A DNA stretch of 64,000 nt from Bacteroides zhangwenhongii (GCF_009193325.2 NZ_CP059856.1:3782001-3846000), one strand, 5' to 3'. Shown: positions 1 through 9,070, numbered from the stretch's first letter. The notes: generated by a model from the letters alone, not told the origin. Translations and numbers: made by a program.

Positions 1-33
1 ATATATATCTTTTATATAGTTTTTCATATCAGA

Positions 34-1014
34 CTATTTTAAAGTTAAACGCTTTATCGCAAAATTCATACGTTGCAGGTTACTGCTTGTCTCGTTGATA
101 TACAAATAGGCGATATACTTCTGATCATGACTCTTTATCAGCACTCCCTGATCTTGTCCTAACTCATAAGCATGTGTAGTAACTCCATCCAACGCCGCCT
201 GGCGCAGATCAATCTCATCGACGTATATCGTAGGCACGCCACTAGTCTTTAGTTGACCATCAGGCCAATACCTTTTCTCCATCAAAGTGCGGTTGGTTGC
301 TCCCGACGGGATTTCAACAGGATATAAATATCCTTTCTCATTGGACGGGGCCACCAGTCCATGAGCAAATGACCATCCGGAACCCATCGTCGATTTAAAC
401 GTATATATAAAATCAATCTTGTCGGCAATACCCAATTCCTCTACTTGAGCCACGGAATAAGATTGCATTGTCTCCAAAGAAAAACAGTTCCTCTCACCGG
501 ACGACAATGACAGATTCTTAAAGATTTCCACACTACTCACTGTATATTCAGGAGACTGAATAGTAGCCTCACCACCTTCGGTTATACTACGAAAATGAAA
601 CCTTATCTTATTTCCTCTGGCTTCTTTAGGCACTACATAAAAATAGCGTATAGTTGCAGCAATCGTATCAACAATATAAGCCTTGGAGACTGTTCCTTCG
701 GTACTTGTTTCTGTAGCAATACGCACTTCCTCTTCTTCTCCGTTATTAGGATTGGTATATCTGCTATTCATGGCAATTCCCGTTCCTTCGGCACCCGGAA
801 AGGATGCTGTTATCTCTACAGCCTTTATCGAAGTACCGTCAGTAGACCCTATCGCATAGGCAAACTCTAATGTATTTCCCACCAGAACCGGGCCTGCATC
901 TTTCCGTAAGAGATCATTTCTCAAAGGGCTTTCATCGTCAGAACAAGACGAATAGAACACCACTGTAACAGTATACAGCAGTAAATACAGCGAAAACCAA
1001 ATTATCTTTTTCAT
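34..1014 (-). CDS. SusCD-associated surface lipoprotein (DUF4466-like)
   Basis: A 326-residue lipoprotein, last gene of the minus-strand operon with SusC, SusD and a small lipoprotein. The N-terminus is a hydrophobic signal followed by a lipobox ending Ser-Ser-Cys at about residue 24 and an acidic CSDDES stretch, the usual export signal for surface lipoproteins in Bacteroidetes. The rest is beta-rich with no catalytic motif that I can recognise; overall it resembles DUF4466-type proteins found downstream of SusD genes. By position it is probably a surface glycan-binding or accessory protein for the SusCD transporter. The 8-base gap to the upstream gene supports co-transcription. The family name is a recollection and the substrate is unknown. 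Confidence 0.75.
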   Translation of the reverse strand: MKKIIWFSLYLLLYTVTVVFYSSCSDDESPLRNDLLRKDAGPVLVGNTLEFAYAIGSTDGTSIKAVEITASFPGAEGTGIAMNSRYTNPNNGEEEEVRIATETSTEGTVSKAYIVDTIAATIRYFYVVPKEARGNKIRFHFRSITEGGEATIQSPEYTVSSVEIFKNLSLSSGERNCFSLETMQSYSVAQVEELGIADKIDFIYTFKSTMGSGWSFAHGLVAPSNEKGYLYPVEIPSGATNRTLMEKRYWPDGQLKTSGVPTIYVDEIDLRQAALDGVTTHAYELGQDQGVLIKSHDQKYIAYLYINETSSNLQRMNFAIKRLTLK

Positions 1015-1022
1015 ATCTTTCC

Positions 1023-1403
1023 TTATTCCTTTTCAACAACAATAATCTCATATTCCTTATATACCTCTCCACTTCCAGAAATAACGGTATACTTCACAGG
1101 TGCGCTAAAGTTAGTCCATACTCCCATTTTAGGAGTGATAGTTGCCTCGGGAGCCAAAGAACAACGAGGTTTTAGATGGGCTAAATTCACTCCATTCTTG
1201 ACTTCCACATTAATAATCCCATTTACATCATCAATCGTCACTTGTGTAGCAACATTGCGATTATCTGCCGTATATAATTGCACAGAACTTATATAAGCAT
1301 CCGTCCGGTCCGTTACCTGATACACTTCTTCATCGGTATCACAAGCTCCCATAACGATGGCAAGGAATAATACTTTTACCATTAATATGATATGTGTTTT
1401 CAT
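1023..1403 (-). CDS. small lipoprotein, DUF5018-like
   Basis: A 126-residue lipoprotein with signal peptide and lipobox (AIVMGAC, Cys at about residue 20). The mature part is one small beta-sandwich-like domain containing the pattern 'I-V-EVKNGVNLAHLKPRCSLAPEATI.P', typical of DUF5018-like domains next to SusD genes: a clause about values that can be summed, followed by a Y-x-V-x-x-E-like end. It lies 15 bases downstream of SusD and 8 bases upstream of the next lipoprotein, so all four genes form one operon. It probably contributes to glycan capture at the cell surface; no enzyme motif is present. Confidence 0.7.
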   Translation of the reverse strand: MKTHIILMVKVLFLAIVMGACDTDEEVYQVTDRTDAYISSVQLYTADNRNVATQVTIDDVNGIINVEVKNGVNLAHLKPRCSLAPEATITPKMGVWTNFSAPVKYTVISGSGEVYKEYEIIVVEKE

Positions 1404-1418
1404 TTATCTATGTTTTAA

Positions 1419-3137
1419 TTACAACCATGGTTTATTTTGAGTCAGATTAGGATTCAGTACCCGCTCATCCTCCGGTATATTGTAAATGTAATATCTTGGG
1501 AAAGTACGGTCTGTTGCATTCTTATACTGATCTTGGATAAAGTCATTCAAAGTGCTGCGTAGTTCCCGGCCATTGGGGTAATCCCAAACTGTTTCTGCAA
1601 GGCGCCACCTCCTAAGGTCAAAGAACCGTTGCCCCTCTGCCACAAATTCGATAGCTCTTTCCTGTTTGATCGCATCAAAAAAAGTATCCTTCGTCTTAAA
1701 TTTATTACGATCCAGTGCAGGGAGTTTTCCCCGTCCCCTGATCTTGTCAATCAGGTTGTACAATTCATCCGACGGGCCATGAAGTTCATTCATTGCTTCA
1801 CAATACATCAACCAGACATCCGGCAAACGCATCAGATAAAAATCCTGCGGTCCGTTAGATCTTGAATAGCCCGCATACTGTCTGACAAACTTGCGGAACA
1901 TATATCCCGTCCTACTATCATTATAATCCAGATACCCATTCTTATTACCAAACATAAAAGCCAGGCTGTCTCCAATAGTCATTCCGTCAGGAGTGATTGT
2001 ACGCATCTTCTGCCCGTTCCATACAATAGTACTGCGCATCCGGTAATCACGTCCTTCATATGTTTTAGGGTTAGCTGATCCATTTGCCAGATTCTGGTTT
2101 TTGTTCAGAATTATAGGGTCAACATAATCACCTGTTTTGGTACTCTGATATAAATTTACCAAATAATTTGTCGGCTGCATGTTTGCCCATCCATTGAGTA
2201 CACTGCGGTTTCCGAAGATTTTGACAAACTCTTCTCCCTGCCCGATATTGGGTCCTCCGTACTGAAGAGAGAAGATGACTTCCGAGCATTTTTCATTTTC
2301 CAGTGTAAAGAGTTGAAGATAGTTGGGATTCACATACTCTCCGGGAGCACCATCCTTAAATAATTGAAGATTGTAGGCAGGTTTCATTACCTCCTTGAAA
2401 TTACCGATAGCCTTTTCATAATATTCTTTGGCTTCCGACTCACTTTGCTGGAAATTGTCGACTTCCGGACGCCCGTTCTTTTTCCAGCTAGCCCAAAACA
2501 GTTCTAACTTCCCCTTGAAAGCATAAGCAGCTATTTTGGTTGCCCGCCCCTGGTCTTCACTCGATTCATACGAAACCGGAAGTACCGATATAGCATAGTC
2601 ATAGTCTGCGAAAATCAAATCTTTCACCTGCGCAATAGGCGTTCTAGCAATAGAATAGGCTTCTTCTTGTGTAGGCACATGGTCCAAATATTGTATATCA
2701 CCATACAAATCAATCATCAATGCATAATGAAGGGCACGGATAAAGCGGACTTCTCCTTCATAACGTCTCAAAAGATTAAGTTCTTTATCAGTCACAGCTT
2801 CTCCCTGCATTCTGCGTAATTGCATGATAGCATTATTAGCCCGGTTGACAGAAGCATAGCATTTATTCCAATAATCAGAAGTGATTGACTGGCTATTTGC
2901 ATTTTGAAAATAAACCAGGTCAGCATTCGGATAACAATCCAGTCTATAAAATAATCCAAATGCATTACGCATGGCATTATAAACGGCATTTACCCCTTTC
3001 TCCGCATCCTCGGTAGTCTCCCAAAATGTATCTGCACTGATCTTGGTAGTAGCCGGATAATCCAGCAGATTATCAATGCAGCTTGTCTGTACCAACAAGA
3101 CAACCAGCAATAATATATCTCTCATAGCTCTTTTCAT
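1419..3137 (-). CDS. SusD/RagB-family nutrient-binding lipoprotein
   Basis: A 572-residue SusD-like protein, the surface lid of a SusCD importer. It has a lipoprotein signal (lipobox TSC at about residues 18-20) and the SusD N-terminal signature with 'ISADTFWETTEDAEKGVNAVYNA', in which an early helix and TPR-like repeats follow. The C-terminal half holds the usual 'R-FDLRRW' block and the end 'IPEDERVLNPNLTQNKPW', highly typical of the family. Length is normal. It follows SusC by 11 bases and is clearly its partner. The ligand, probably an oligosaccharide, cannot be told from sequence. Confidence 0.95.
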   Translation of the reverse strand: MKRAMRDILLLVVLLVQTSCIDNLLDYPATTKISADTFWETTEDAEKGVNAVYNAMRNAFGLFYRLDCYPNADLVYFQNANSQSITSDYWNKCYASVNRANNAIMQLRRMQGEAVTDKELNLLRRYEGEVRFIRALHYALMIDLYGDIQYLDHVPTQEEAYSIARTPIAQVKDLIFADYDYAISVLPVSYESSEDQGRATKIAAYAFKGKLELFWASWKKNGRPEVDNFQQSESEAKEYYEKAIGNFKEVMKPAYNLQLFKDGAPGEYVNPNYLQLFTLENEKCSEVIFSLQYGGPNIGQGEEFVKIFGNRSVLNGWANMQPTNYLVNLYQSTKTGDYVDPIILNKNQNLANGSANPKTYEGRDYRMRSTIVWNGQKMRTITPDGMTIGDSLAFMFGNKNGYLDYNDSRTGYMFRKFVRQYAGYSRSNGPQDFYLMRLPDVWLMYCEAMNELHGPSDELYNLIDKIRGRGKLPALDRNKFKTKDTFFDAIKQERAIEFVAEGQRFFDLRRWRLAETVWDYPNGRELRSTLNDFIQDQYKNATDRTFPRYYIYNIPEDERVLNPNLTQNKPWL

Positions 3138-3148
3138 ACTATATCGTT

Positions 3149-6100
3149 TTAAAGCGTTATATTTATACCTAAAGAATAGTTTTTCATAAGCGGGTAAGGA
3201 ATCTCCGAACCACTTTTAGGAAGTTTCTCCGGATCCAATCCCGGCCATTTGGTTATCGTAAACAGATTCTCTGCTGATACATGTATGCGCACGGAGTTTA
3301 CACCTATATTTTTGAGAATCTTTGACGGTATTCTATATCCTAACTGGATATTCTTCAATCGGATATAGTCACATGAGTATAACCAGAACGTAGATTGTTC
3401 CTGATTAAATCCACCATTACTCCCCGATGTCAGACGTGGAAATTTCGCTCCCCGGTTATCAGGTGACCAAGTATCCAAATGATGCTCCTGAAAAGCATAA
3501 CGAGAAGTATATACATTTACATTATTGAAATTATCCAGCCAGAAATTCTTTCGTCCCGCATTTCCCTGGAAAAGCATACTCAAATCGAATCCTTTCCAAT
3601 CTGCATTGAAACTTATACTAAAGTCACTTGTCGGAATGTAGCGCATACTATTGGGCATAGCCACTTTATCATTACTGTCAATCATTCCGTCACCATTGAT
3701 GTCTTCCATCAAAAGATCTCCCGGAGCTAAGTTATCACTTTGGTAAGGAGCATTGGCCACCTCTTCCCACGTTTGTACAATTCCGATCGCCTTGTAGGTA
3801 TAGACCATCTCGTAAGGATAACCCAGGAACTTATCTCCGCGTCCCAATCGTTCATTCCATTTAAGCAGTTTATTCTTATTATATGAATAGTTGATACCAA
3901 CACCATAAGAGAAATCAGCAATCTGATCTTGCCAGGAAAGAGAAATCTCCGCTCCCCTGTTTCTCATCTCTCCGATATTCCTGTCGGGTGCTTCCAGCCC
4001 CGACAATAACCTGGATACTTGTCCCGGACGAATCATACTTGTAGTCAGTTTATTATATAAGTCCAGTTCCATCTTCAAGCGATTGTTGAAGAAAGAAAGT
4101 TCCAATCCCAGATTTGTCATAGCAGTAGATTCCCAGGTAAAATTGGGGTCAATCAATTTATAAGGAGCATAACCTTCCACCAATACATTATTTCCGAACG
4201 TATATGGGTAAGAACTATATGTATCTTTCTGATAATAACGGTCTACCCCTGAATTATTTCCGACTTTCCCCCAAGACATTCTGATTTTTCCGTTAGATAC
4301 AATATCCTTTAAAGGTTCAAAAAATCCTTCTTCCGAGAAACGCCACGCAGCAGATACAGAAGGGAATGTTCCCCATTGGTGACCTTTGGAGAACTTGGAC
4401 GATGCATCCCAACGTATCAATGCCTGTAGCATATACTTATCAAGTATATCGTAGTTCAATTTAGTCACAATAGAACGTAACCCCTCTTTGCTAGACGAAC
4501 CGCCTGTAGATTGAGTGGTCACTCCCGCACCGTCTATTTCAGTCAGATTCGGGTGAAACCTGTCATTACGGGAACTACTTTGTGATCTTTCATGCCAATA
4601 TTCTTCAGAATATATAAACTGGAAGCGCAGATTATGCCCGCTGAAAATTTCCTGATTGTAGATAGCATGCAGGTTCAGGATTGTCTTCGTACGTTCGCGC
4701 GTGTAATCTGTGATGCCGGTACTCTTAGTTACAGTTTCATAACCAGCTAAGCCTGTTTGAAAGTTCTGTAAGATAGTAGGCATACTCCATGATTTTGTAA
4801 AGTCATTCCGGTAAGTCAAACCATAATCTGCCCTAAACTGGAGAAACGATACAGGTTTCCACTCCAAAAAAGCCATACCATTAAAGTCTTTGCGTTCCAG
4901 CTTATTGTTGTTTATACTATATTTTGCCAAAAGGTTACTGGCCAAAATATCTTCACCATAGGCCATAGCCCCACCATACTCCCCTGTCACCGGATGTTGC
5001 GGTAAGATACCTGCCACTGTTCTGACCATTTCCCATGTTGAAGCATTCCCGTAAGAAAGTAATCCTTCATCTAGGGGATATACCTGATCCGACCATTGCC
5101 CTGCGGCATTCAGACCTACTTTAAAATGGTTGCCAATTTTCTGATCTACATTAACACGGAAAGAATAGCGTCTGTAATCGTTATTAATCATCAATCCTTC
5201 CTGATCTAATAAACCGATAGACAGATAATAAGTTCCCTTATCATTTCCACCCGTAGCAGACAAACTGTGATTCTGTGTAAAAGGAGAGCGGAAGATGACA
5301 TCCCACCAATCAGTATTAGGATACAACAGCGGATCGACCATTCCCTTCGCCATCCATTCATCAATTGTTCCATCTTTATAAATAGCTCCACTATTACCAT
5401 TTGTCGCTGCTTGGTTATGCAACGTCAGTGCCCTTGGATAGTCTGCTAAAAAATCATAGAAACCGGTCGCTTTTCCAACGGAGAAATTACCTGAATAATT
5501 CACGTTTACCCGCCCTGATTTCCCTTTTTTGGTTGTAATCAAAATAACGCCATTGGCTGCTCTGGAACCATATACTGCTGACGAGGAAGCGTCTTTCAAT
5601 ACAGAAATACTTTCTATGTCATTCATATCAATCCGATCTATCTCTATGTCAGGGATACCGTCAACTACAATCAGAGGAACAGAATTGTTGACAGTTCCCA
5701 GTCCGCGTACTCTCAAAGTAGCCCCATCCTTCCCTGCCATACCGCTGGACTGCTGCACCATCAATCCCGGTACCAATCCACTTAATGCAGTAGAAGTGCT
5801 TGAAATAGACCTGCCGGATAGTTGCTCATCAACGGATACCATTGATACCGCTCCCGATAAGTTTACTTTTCGCTGTGCACCATAACCAACAACTACTACT
5901 TCTTTCAGTAAATGAGAATTTTCCTTCAGGATAACGGCTAATTCTCTTTTCCCGTTTACAGGTTTTTCAATTGTTTCATAACCTATATACGAAAAGACAA
6001 CCGTTGAAGAAGGATCTACATTGTCAAGATGAAATTTTCCGTCAATATCAGTGATAGTGCCTTGTGAAGAGCCTTTTATTAGTACAGACACACCAATCAA

Positions 6101-6481
6101 AGGAATTCCTTTTTCGTCAACGATAGAACCGGTCAATCGTTCTGGTCTTTCTTTCGATTGAGTTTTAGGAACAATTGAAACAACCCGGTTTTCATTTATC
6201 TTATAATCTAAAGAGGTGCCGGATAAAATCTTCTGCATGGCGGATTCTATTCCTACATTCTCACATTTGATAGAAACCGGTTTATCCAGATCTTTCAGAT
6301 TCTCCGAATAGAAGAAACGATAATCAGTCTGCTTTTCGATGTTTCTGATTACTTCTCTAACAGGGAGGTTAACAACACTCAAGGTAATTTTTTCCCGTTT
6401 TGTCTGTTGTCCATAACATTCAAAAGCGAACATTATAAGGCAACAAAATAGACATAGGAAGCCTGTAATTCTTGAACCCAA
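3149..6481 (-). CDS. SusC/RagA-family TonB-dependent outer-membrane transporter with STN domain
   Basis: A 1110-residue TonB-dependent porin, the pore of the SusCD pair. Domain order: signal peptide (about 1-25), secretin/TonB N-terminal short domain (STN, about 30-105), carboxypeptidase-D-like regulatory domain (about 115-190, 'GSIVDEKGIPLIGVSVLIKG'), plug domain (about 200-325, with the VDGIPD and SVLKDASSSAVYGSRAANGVI motifs), then a long beta-barrel. The STN domain is normally the part that talks to a FecR-like anti-sigma factor; no such gene lies upstream, where the ICE genes begin. A perfect Bacteroides promoter lies about 170 bases upstream (6652-6683). Family assignment is firm; substrate unknown. 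Confidence 0.96.
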   Translation of the reverse strand: MGSRITGFLCLFCCLIMFAFECYGQQTKREKITLSVVNLPVREVIRNIEKQTDYRFFYSENLKDLDKPVSIKCENVGIESAMQKILSGTSLDYKINENRVVSIVPKTQSKERPERLTGSIVDEKGIPLIGVSVLIKGSSQGTITDIDGKFHLDNVDPSSTVVFSYIGYETIEKPVNGKRELAVILKENSHLLKEVVVVGYGAQRKVNLSGAVSMVSVDEQLSGRSISSTSTALSGLVPGLMVQQSSGMAGKDGATLRVRGLGTVNNSVPLIVVDGIPDIEIDRIDMNDIESISVLKDASSSAVYGSRAANGVILITTKKGKSGRVNVNYSGNFSVGKATGFYDFLADYPRALTLHNQAATNGNSGAIYKDGTIDEWMAKGMVDPLLYPNTDWWDVIFRSPFTQNHSLSATGGNDKGTYYLSIGLLDQEGLMINNDYRRYSFRVNVDQKIGNHFKVGLNAAGQWSDQVYPLDEGLLSYGNASTWEMVRTVAGILPQHPVTGEYGGAMAYGEDILASNLLAKYSINNNKLERKDFNGMAFLEWKPVSFLQFRADYGLTYRNDFTKSWSMPTILQNFQTGLAGYETVTKSTGITDYTRERTKTILNLHAIYNQEIFSGHNLRFQFIYSEEYWHERSQSSSRNDRFHPNLTEIDGAGVTTQSTGGSSSKEGLRSIVTKLNYDILDKYMLQALIRWDASSKFSKGHQWGTFPSVSAAWRFSEEGFFEPLKDIVSNGKIRMSWGKVGNNSGVDRYYQKDTYSSYPYTFGNNVLVEGYAPYKLIDPNFTWESTAMTNLGLELSFFNNRLKMELDLYNKLTTSMIRPGQVSRLLSGLEAPDRNIGEMRNRGAEISLSWQDQIADFSYGVGINYSYNKNKLLKWNERLGRGDKFLGYPYEMVYTYKAIGIVQTWEEVANAPYQSDNLAPGDLLMEDINGDGMIDSNDKVAMPNSMRYIPTSDFSISFNADWKGFDLSMLFQGNAGRKNFWLDNFNNVNVYTSRYAFQEHHLDTWSPDNRGAKFPRLTSGSNGGFNQEQSTFWLYSCDYIRLKNIQLGYRIPSKILKNIGVNSVRIHVSAENLFTITKWPGLDPEKLPKSGSEIPYPLMKNYSLGINITL

Positions 6482-6650
6482 GAATTTTACTTTCAGATAT
6501 TTTTTGTTATATTTGATGTAGTCTGAAGGTATTTAATTGACTACAAATAGATTAAAAGAAACTCGCATGAGAATGGGCAACGGATAAGAAATTGGTAAAG
6601 TGCTTTGATACACTATATTTCTCATGCTGTCAAACAACTCTTATTTGTTT

Positions 6651-6660
6651 GCAAATATAA
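6651..6660 (-). other. candidate IntDOT-type attachment core at the ICE edge
   Basis: On the minus strand the ten bases read TTATATTTGC, matching 9 of 10 positions of the CTnDOT integrase core GTANNTTTGC. It overlaps the -7 element of the SusC promoter and sits at the chromosome-to-ICE composition change. The other ICE end is outside the window, so the required matching core cannot be seen. The resemblance between this core and the -7 consensus makes chance matches likely. Confidence 0.3.
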
Positions 6661-6683
6661 TATTATTGCAGGTAATAATCAAA
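6652..6683 (-). promoter_or_regulatory. consensus Bacteroides promoter for the SusC operon
   Basis: Read on the minus strand: the -33 element TTTG (6683-6680), a 20-base spacer, and the -7 element TATATTTG (6659-6652), an exact match to TTTG-N19-21-TAnnTTTG. The start of transcription would be near 6645, giving a 5' leader of about 165 bases before the SusC ATG. Confidence 0.75.
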
Positions 6684-6719
6684 AATAACGAGGTTTATTT
6701 TCATTTTTACCTGCTGATA

Positions 6720-6751
6720 TTTGTTCCGGATTATCAGATGCGATATATTTG
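6720..6751 (+). promoter_or_regulatory. consensus Bacteroides promoter for the AraC-type gene
   Basis: TTTG at 6720-6723, a spacer of 20 bases and TATATTTG at 6744-6751, an exact match to the Bacteroides sigma-factor consensus. Transcription would start near 6758 and leave a leader of about 90 bases before the ATG at 6849. Confidence 0.75.
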
Positions 6752-6848
6752 TAATTAGGATTCGTACCGTGTTCCAAGCGGTTCATAAGTAACGACTTGC
6801 GGAGTTTTGGCAACAAGGGGATGCGGCTCCGTTTTATAGAAATGACTT

Positions 6849-7706
6849 ATGCAAACCGACTTATCCATTTACAACAGTCTTCGCCCTTCCTTTATAGAAG
6901 GCGTTCACGCCGTGAAGTTCAATGCTTTGTCGGCGGTCATATTGCGTTACCGGGATTATGCCCGCAGTTCCGAACAAATAAAAGCGTACTCGGGAGATTC
7001 TCTGCTGATGCGGGACATCGCCTCCTTGCTTGACGAAGCACCCCGTCCCATAACGAGGGAATACCAGGATTTCACCCCGTTCCTGCTTCTTCTGATGCTT
7101 TCGGAGGAATTTCATGTCGTCCATTACGTCGAGCGTCTTGTAACGTGGTATTTCGGCTACTGTTGTGTCGATGAACTGCGGACGGTTTGCACCATTCTGT
7201 CCGAGTGTTCCTACCCGCATCACGACACGCTGCGGCTGCGGTTCAAGAATTACCTGCGTGAAGCCCGTAAGACATTGGGTATGCCCGTTGAATGTAACGC
7301 TGCTGTCATGCTGAAAATGCTCGACGCCTCTTATGAACATCTCACTCCCGCCGATGTCGGGGAGTTCGAGGAGCTGTTGCACCTGGGGGACGATTACGAG
7401 TTCATCTCCCGTGTCAAATCGAATTATCTTGCCTCGGATAACGTCACGGAACTCGCCGGGGTTTGCGGGTATTCCAGCACGATTACCTTCCGCCGGCGTT
7501 TCCAGCGGGTTTTCGGCTGCTCGGCCTCCTCGTGGTTACGTCAGCGCCGTATCGAACGTATCGGGGAGTTGTTGCGGACGACACACTACACGTTGCAGGA
7601 AATAGCCTACATGTGCGGTTTCTCCGCCCAATCCCACTTTACGGACTTTTGCAAGCGGAATATGGGGAGCAATCCCACTTCCATCCGCCAGGAAGGTCGG
7701 ATCTGA
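6849..7706 (+). CDS. AraC-family transcriptional regulator
   Basis: A 285-residue protein with a C-terminal AraC/XylS double helix-turn-helix (about residues 195-280). The first helix-turn-helix is 'NVTELAGVCGYSSTITFRRRF' in outline, the second 'TLQEIAYMCGFSAQSHFTDFCKR', followed by the typical G-x-x-P-x-x-x-R ending. The N-terminal 190 residues are helical and match no sugar-binding cupin that I recognise. It is the first ICE gene from the left edge, followed by rteC on the same strand, so it may regulate ICE functions; this is inferred only from position. The ATG at 6849 keeps the whole conserved reading frame; an overlapping frame starting at 6797 is not coding. Confidence 0.88.
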   Translation: MQTDLSIYNSLRPSFIEGVHAVKFNALSAVILRYRDYARSSEQIKAYSGDSLLMRDIASLLDEAPRPITREYQDFTPFLLLLMLSEEFHVVHYVERLVTWYFGYCCVDELRTVCTILSECSYPHHDTLRLRFKNYLREARKTLGMPVECNAAVMLKMLDASYEHLTPADVGEFEELLHLGDDYEFISRVKSNYLASDNVTELAGVCGYSSTITFRRRFQRVFGCSASSWLRQRRIERIGELLRTTHYTLQEIAYMCGFSAQSHFTDFCKRNMGSNPTSIRQEGRI

Positions 7707-7775
7707 CATTAAAATCGGCTCCGTGATAAAAAAACGAAGAGAAAGATAAAAATCGTAATCCGCCGGTTTTTCGAT

Positions 7776-7795
7776 TCGCTAACTTTATACGCGAA
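7776..7795 (+). promoter_or_regulatory. weak promoter and small dyad upstream of rteC
   Basis: TAACTTTA at 7780-7787 matches the -7 consensus TAnnTTTG except for the last base; no good -33 box is seen. It is framed by the inverted repeat TTCGC (7776-7780) and GCGAA (7791-7795). Downstream lies the rteC ATG at 7812. A regulated promoter is plausible but not proven. Confidence 0.35.
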
Positions 7796-7811
7796 AGTAA
7801 CAAGACGGATT

Positions 7812-8672
7812 ATGATTGCATTTATAGAAAAATTAAACAGCGAAGTCCTGCGGAGTATCGAACGTATCGAATCGCGGGATACCGACGTGTTGAAAAAGTC
7901 GCTTGAAGCGTCACGTGTCCTGGGAGAAGCGTTCGACCGTTTGAAACAATATATCATCGGCTACCGTTTTCAAAACGATGACGAGGAAATAAAGTTCTTC
8001 AAAGAAATCAAACCTCGTCTTTTTTGCCGTCTGATCTATTACCGCAAGCTCTACAATATCGAGATGAACCGTCCGGTAGGAAGTATCGAGGCACAACGGG
8101 AGTACCTGGACGCCCATGTTCGGGCCATCAACGCGTACACGCAGAAACGCCTCGACTTTATCCGCTATTTCCGCAGCGGCGCTACACACCTGGACAGCCT
8201 CTATTTCCTGCGCGGGCAGACCGACACGGAGCAATACCTGGAAACCTTCTACTATGAACTCGACCCGCAGTTTTCGACAAACGCGGATTTCAAGGTGGCG
8301 AAAATCCTGGCCAACGATATGTTGTCGGTTTATCTTATGGGCGAATTGGAATCACTGGAGAGCACGAACCTCCGGAACATGGTTCTGCCATTGTCTGACG
8401 TGCGTCCGACATGGCAGGACTCGAAGACGGATCTGACGGAACTTATTTACCTGCTCGACAGTAAAGGCTGTTTCGGCAATGTGCCACTCACGCAACTTGC
8501 CAGCTACATTTCCAACGCTTTCAACGTACACCTCGACATGAACCTTTCGAGGACATTCTGCGATATGAAAATCCGAAACAACCCGACACCGTGGCTTGAC
8601 AAGGCGAAAGAGGCCCTGCTTAAACGTATGCAGACGTGGAAGCGAAACAAGAAAAACGGCAATTCCGAGTAG
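7812..8672 (+). CDS. rteC: RteC-family ICE regulator
   Basis: A 286-residue RteC protein, the regulator that in CTnDOT binds an inverted repeat upstream of the xis2c-xis2d-exc operon and switches on excision. Recognisable family blocks are the central 'FIRYFRSGATHLDSLYFLRG' segment (about residues 117-136) and the C-terminal 'LTELIYLLDSKGCFGN...LDMNLSRTFCDMKIR' block, a winged-helix-like DNA-binding part. Here, too, it lies just upstream of two small HTH genes, separated by a 398-base control region containing dyads. No RteA/RteB two-component pair or tetQ is visible in the window, so the upstream trigger may differ from CTnDOT. Confidence 0.88.
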   Translation: MIAFIEKLNSEVLRSIERIESRDTDVLKKSLEASRVLGEAFDRLKQYIIGYRFQNDDEEIKFFKEIKPRLFCRLIYYRKLYNIEMNRPVGSIEAQREYLDAHVRAINAYTQKRLDFIRYFRSGATHLDSLYFLRGQTDTEQYLETFYYELDPQFSTNADFKVAKILANDMLSVYLMGELESLESTNLRNMVLPLSDVRPTWQDSKTDLTELIYLLDSKGCFGNVPLTQLASYISNAFNVHLDMNLSRTFCDMKIRNNPTPWLDKAKEALLKRMQTWKRNKKNGNSE

Positions 8673-8740
8673 AACATGAACCGGTAAAGCACTCTATTTC
8701 TTATAGAAGCACTGATAATCAGCGTTGTATATAACAAAAG

Positions 8741-8754
8741 AACCGAGGTCGGTT
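8741..8754. promoter_or_regulatory. dyad AACCGA-GG-TCGGTT downstream of rteC
   Basis: Perfect 6-base arms around GG. It could be a binding site (see the inverted copy of its right half at 9006-9015) or the stem of an rteC terminator, since As precede it and Ts follow. Confidence 0.4.
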
Positions 8755-8800
8755 TTCCCCCGTAACTCTCGAAAGGAACTTTCCCGAACGCCCGTATTTG

Positions 8801-8827
8801 CACCCGTATAAGGAGCCGATACGGGTG
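8801..8827. other. perfect 9-bp inverted repeat in the xis control region
   Basis: CACCCGTAT (8801-8809) and ATACGGGTG (8819-8827) enclose a 9-base loop. It is not followed by a T-run, so an operator or RNA leader structure is more likely than a terminator. Confidence 0.45.
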
Positions 8828-9000
8828 TTCCGTTGTAGCCCCGTCCGGATTAGAACACCGTTAAGCGTTGAATCACAGTATGCTATCGCATTTCTGCCAA
8901 TAAAAATACCGAGTACGGGCCGCGGATTTCGGTAAAAAACACTGCCTTCTTCACCGCATGAACCGTTGAGAATCAGTTCACTGCAAATTATCAAAAAAAA

Positions 9001-9046
9001 GTCGTACCGACCTCGTTTTAAGCTGTCCATATAAGCCCGACCTTTG
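9001..9046 (+). promoter_or_regulatory. candidate operator plus weak promoter of the xis-like genes
   Basis: The dyad GTCG-TAC-CGAC (9001-9011) directly precedes a poor -33 box (TTTT, 9016-9019), a 19-base spacer and the -7 element GACCTTTG (9039-9046), which lacks the leading T. Start codon follows at 9071 behind AAAGGAG. A weak promoter with an adjacent dyad suits an activator-dependent operon such as the RteC-controlled excision operon of CTnDOT. Confidence 0.4.
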
Positions 9047-9070
9047 TAACAGACTAAAAAACAAAGGAGT

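Larger units (their letters stand above)
6482..6848. other. intergenic region between SusC operon and AraC gene; chromosome-ICE transition zone
   Basis: A 367-base stretch with no gene. It holds two divergent Bacteroides promoters (6652-6683 minus, 6720-6751 plus) and a candidate attachment core at 6651-6660. Base composition changes here from AT-richer on the left to GC-rich on the right, so the ICE end is probably within or next to this stretch. The leader of susC (6482-6645) contains no further element that I can support. Confidence 0.6.
8673..9070. promoter_or_regulatory. control region of the excision (xis-like) genes
   Basis: A 398-base gene-free stretch between rteC and the xis-like genes. 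It contains a dyad at 8741-8754 (AACCGA-GG-TCGGTT), a hairpin at 8801-8827, a second dyad at 9001-9011 and a weak promoter (9016-9046). The ten bases CGAGGTCGGT at 8744-8753 recur in inverted orientation as ACCGACCTCG at 9006-9015, so both ends of the region carry the same motif. This suggests a shared binding protein; RteC is the natural candidate by analogy to CTnDOT. Confidence 0.5.
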
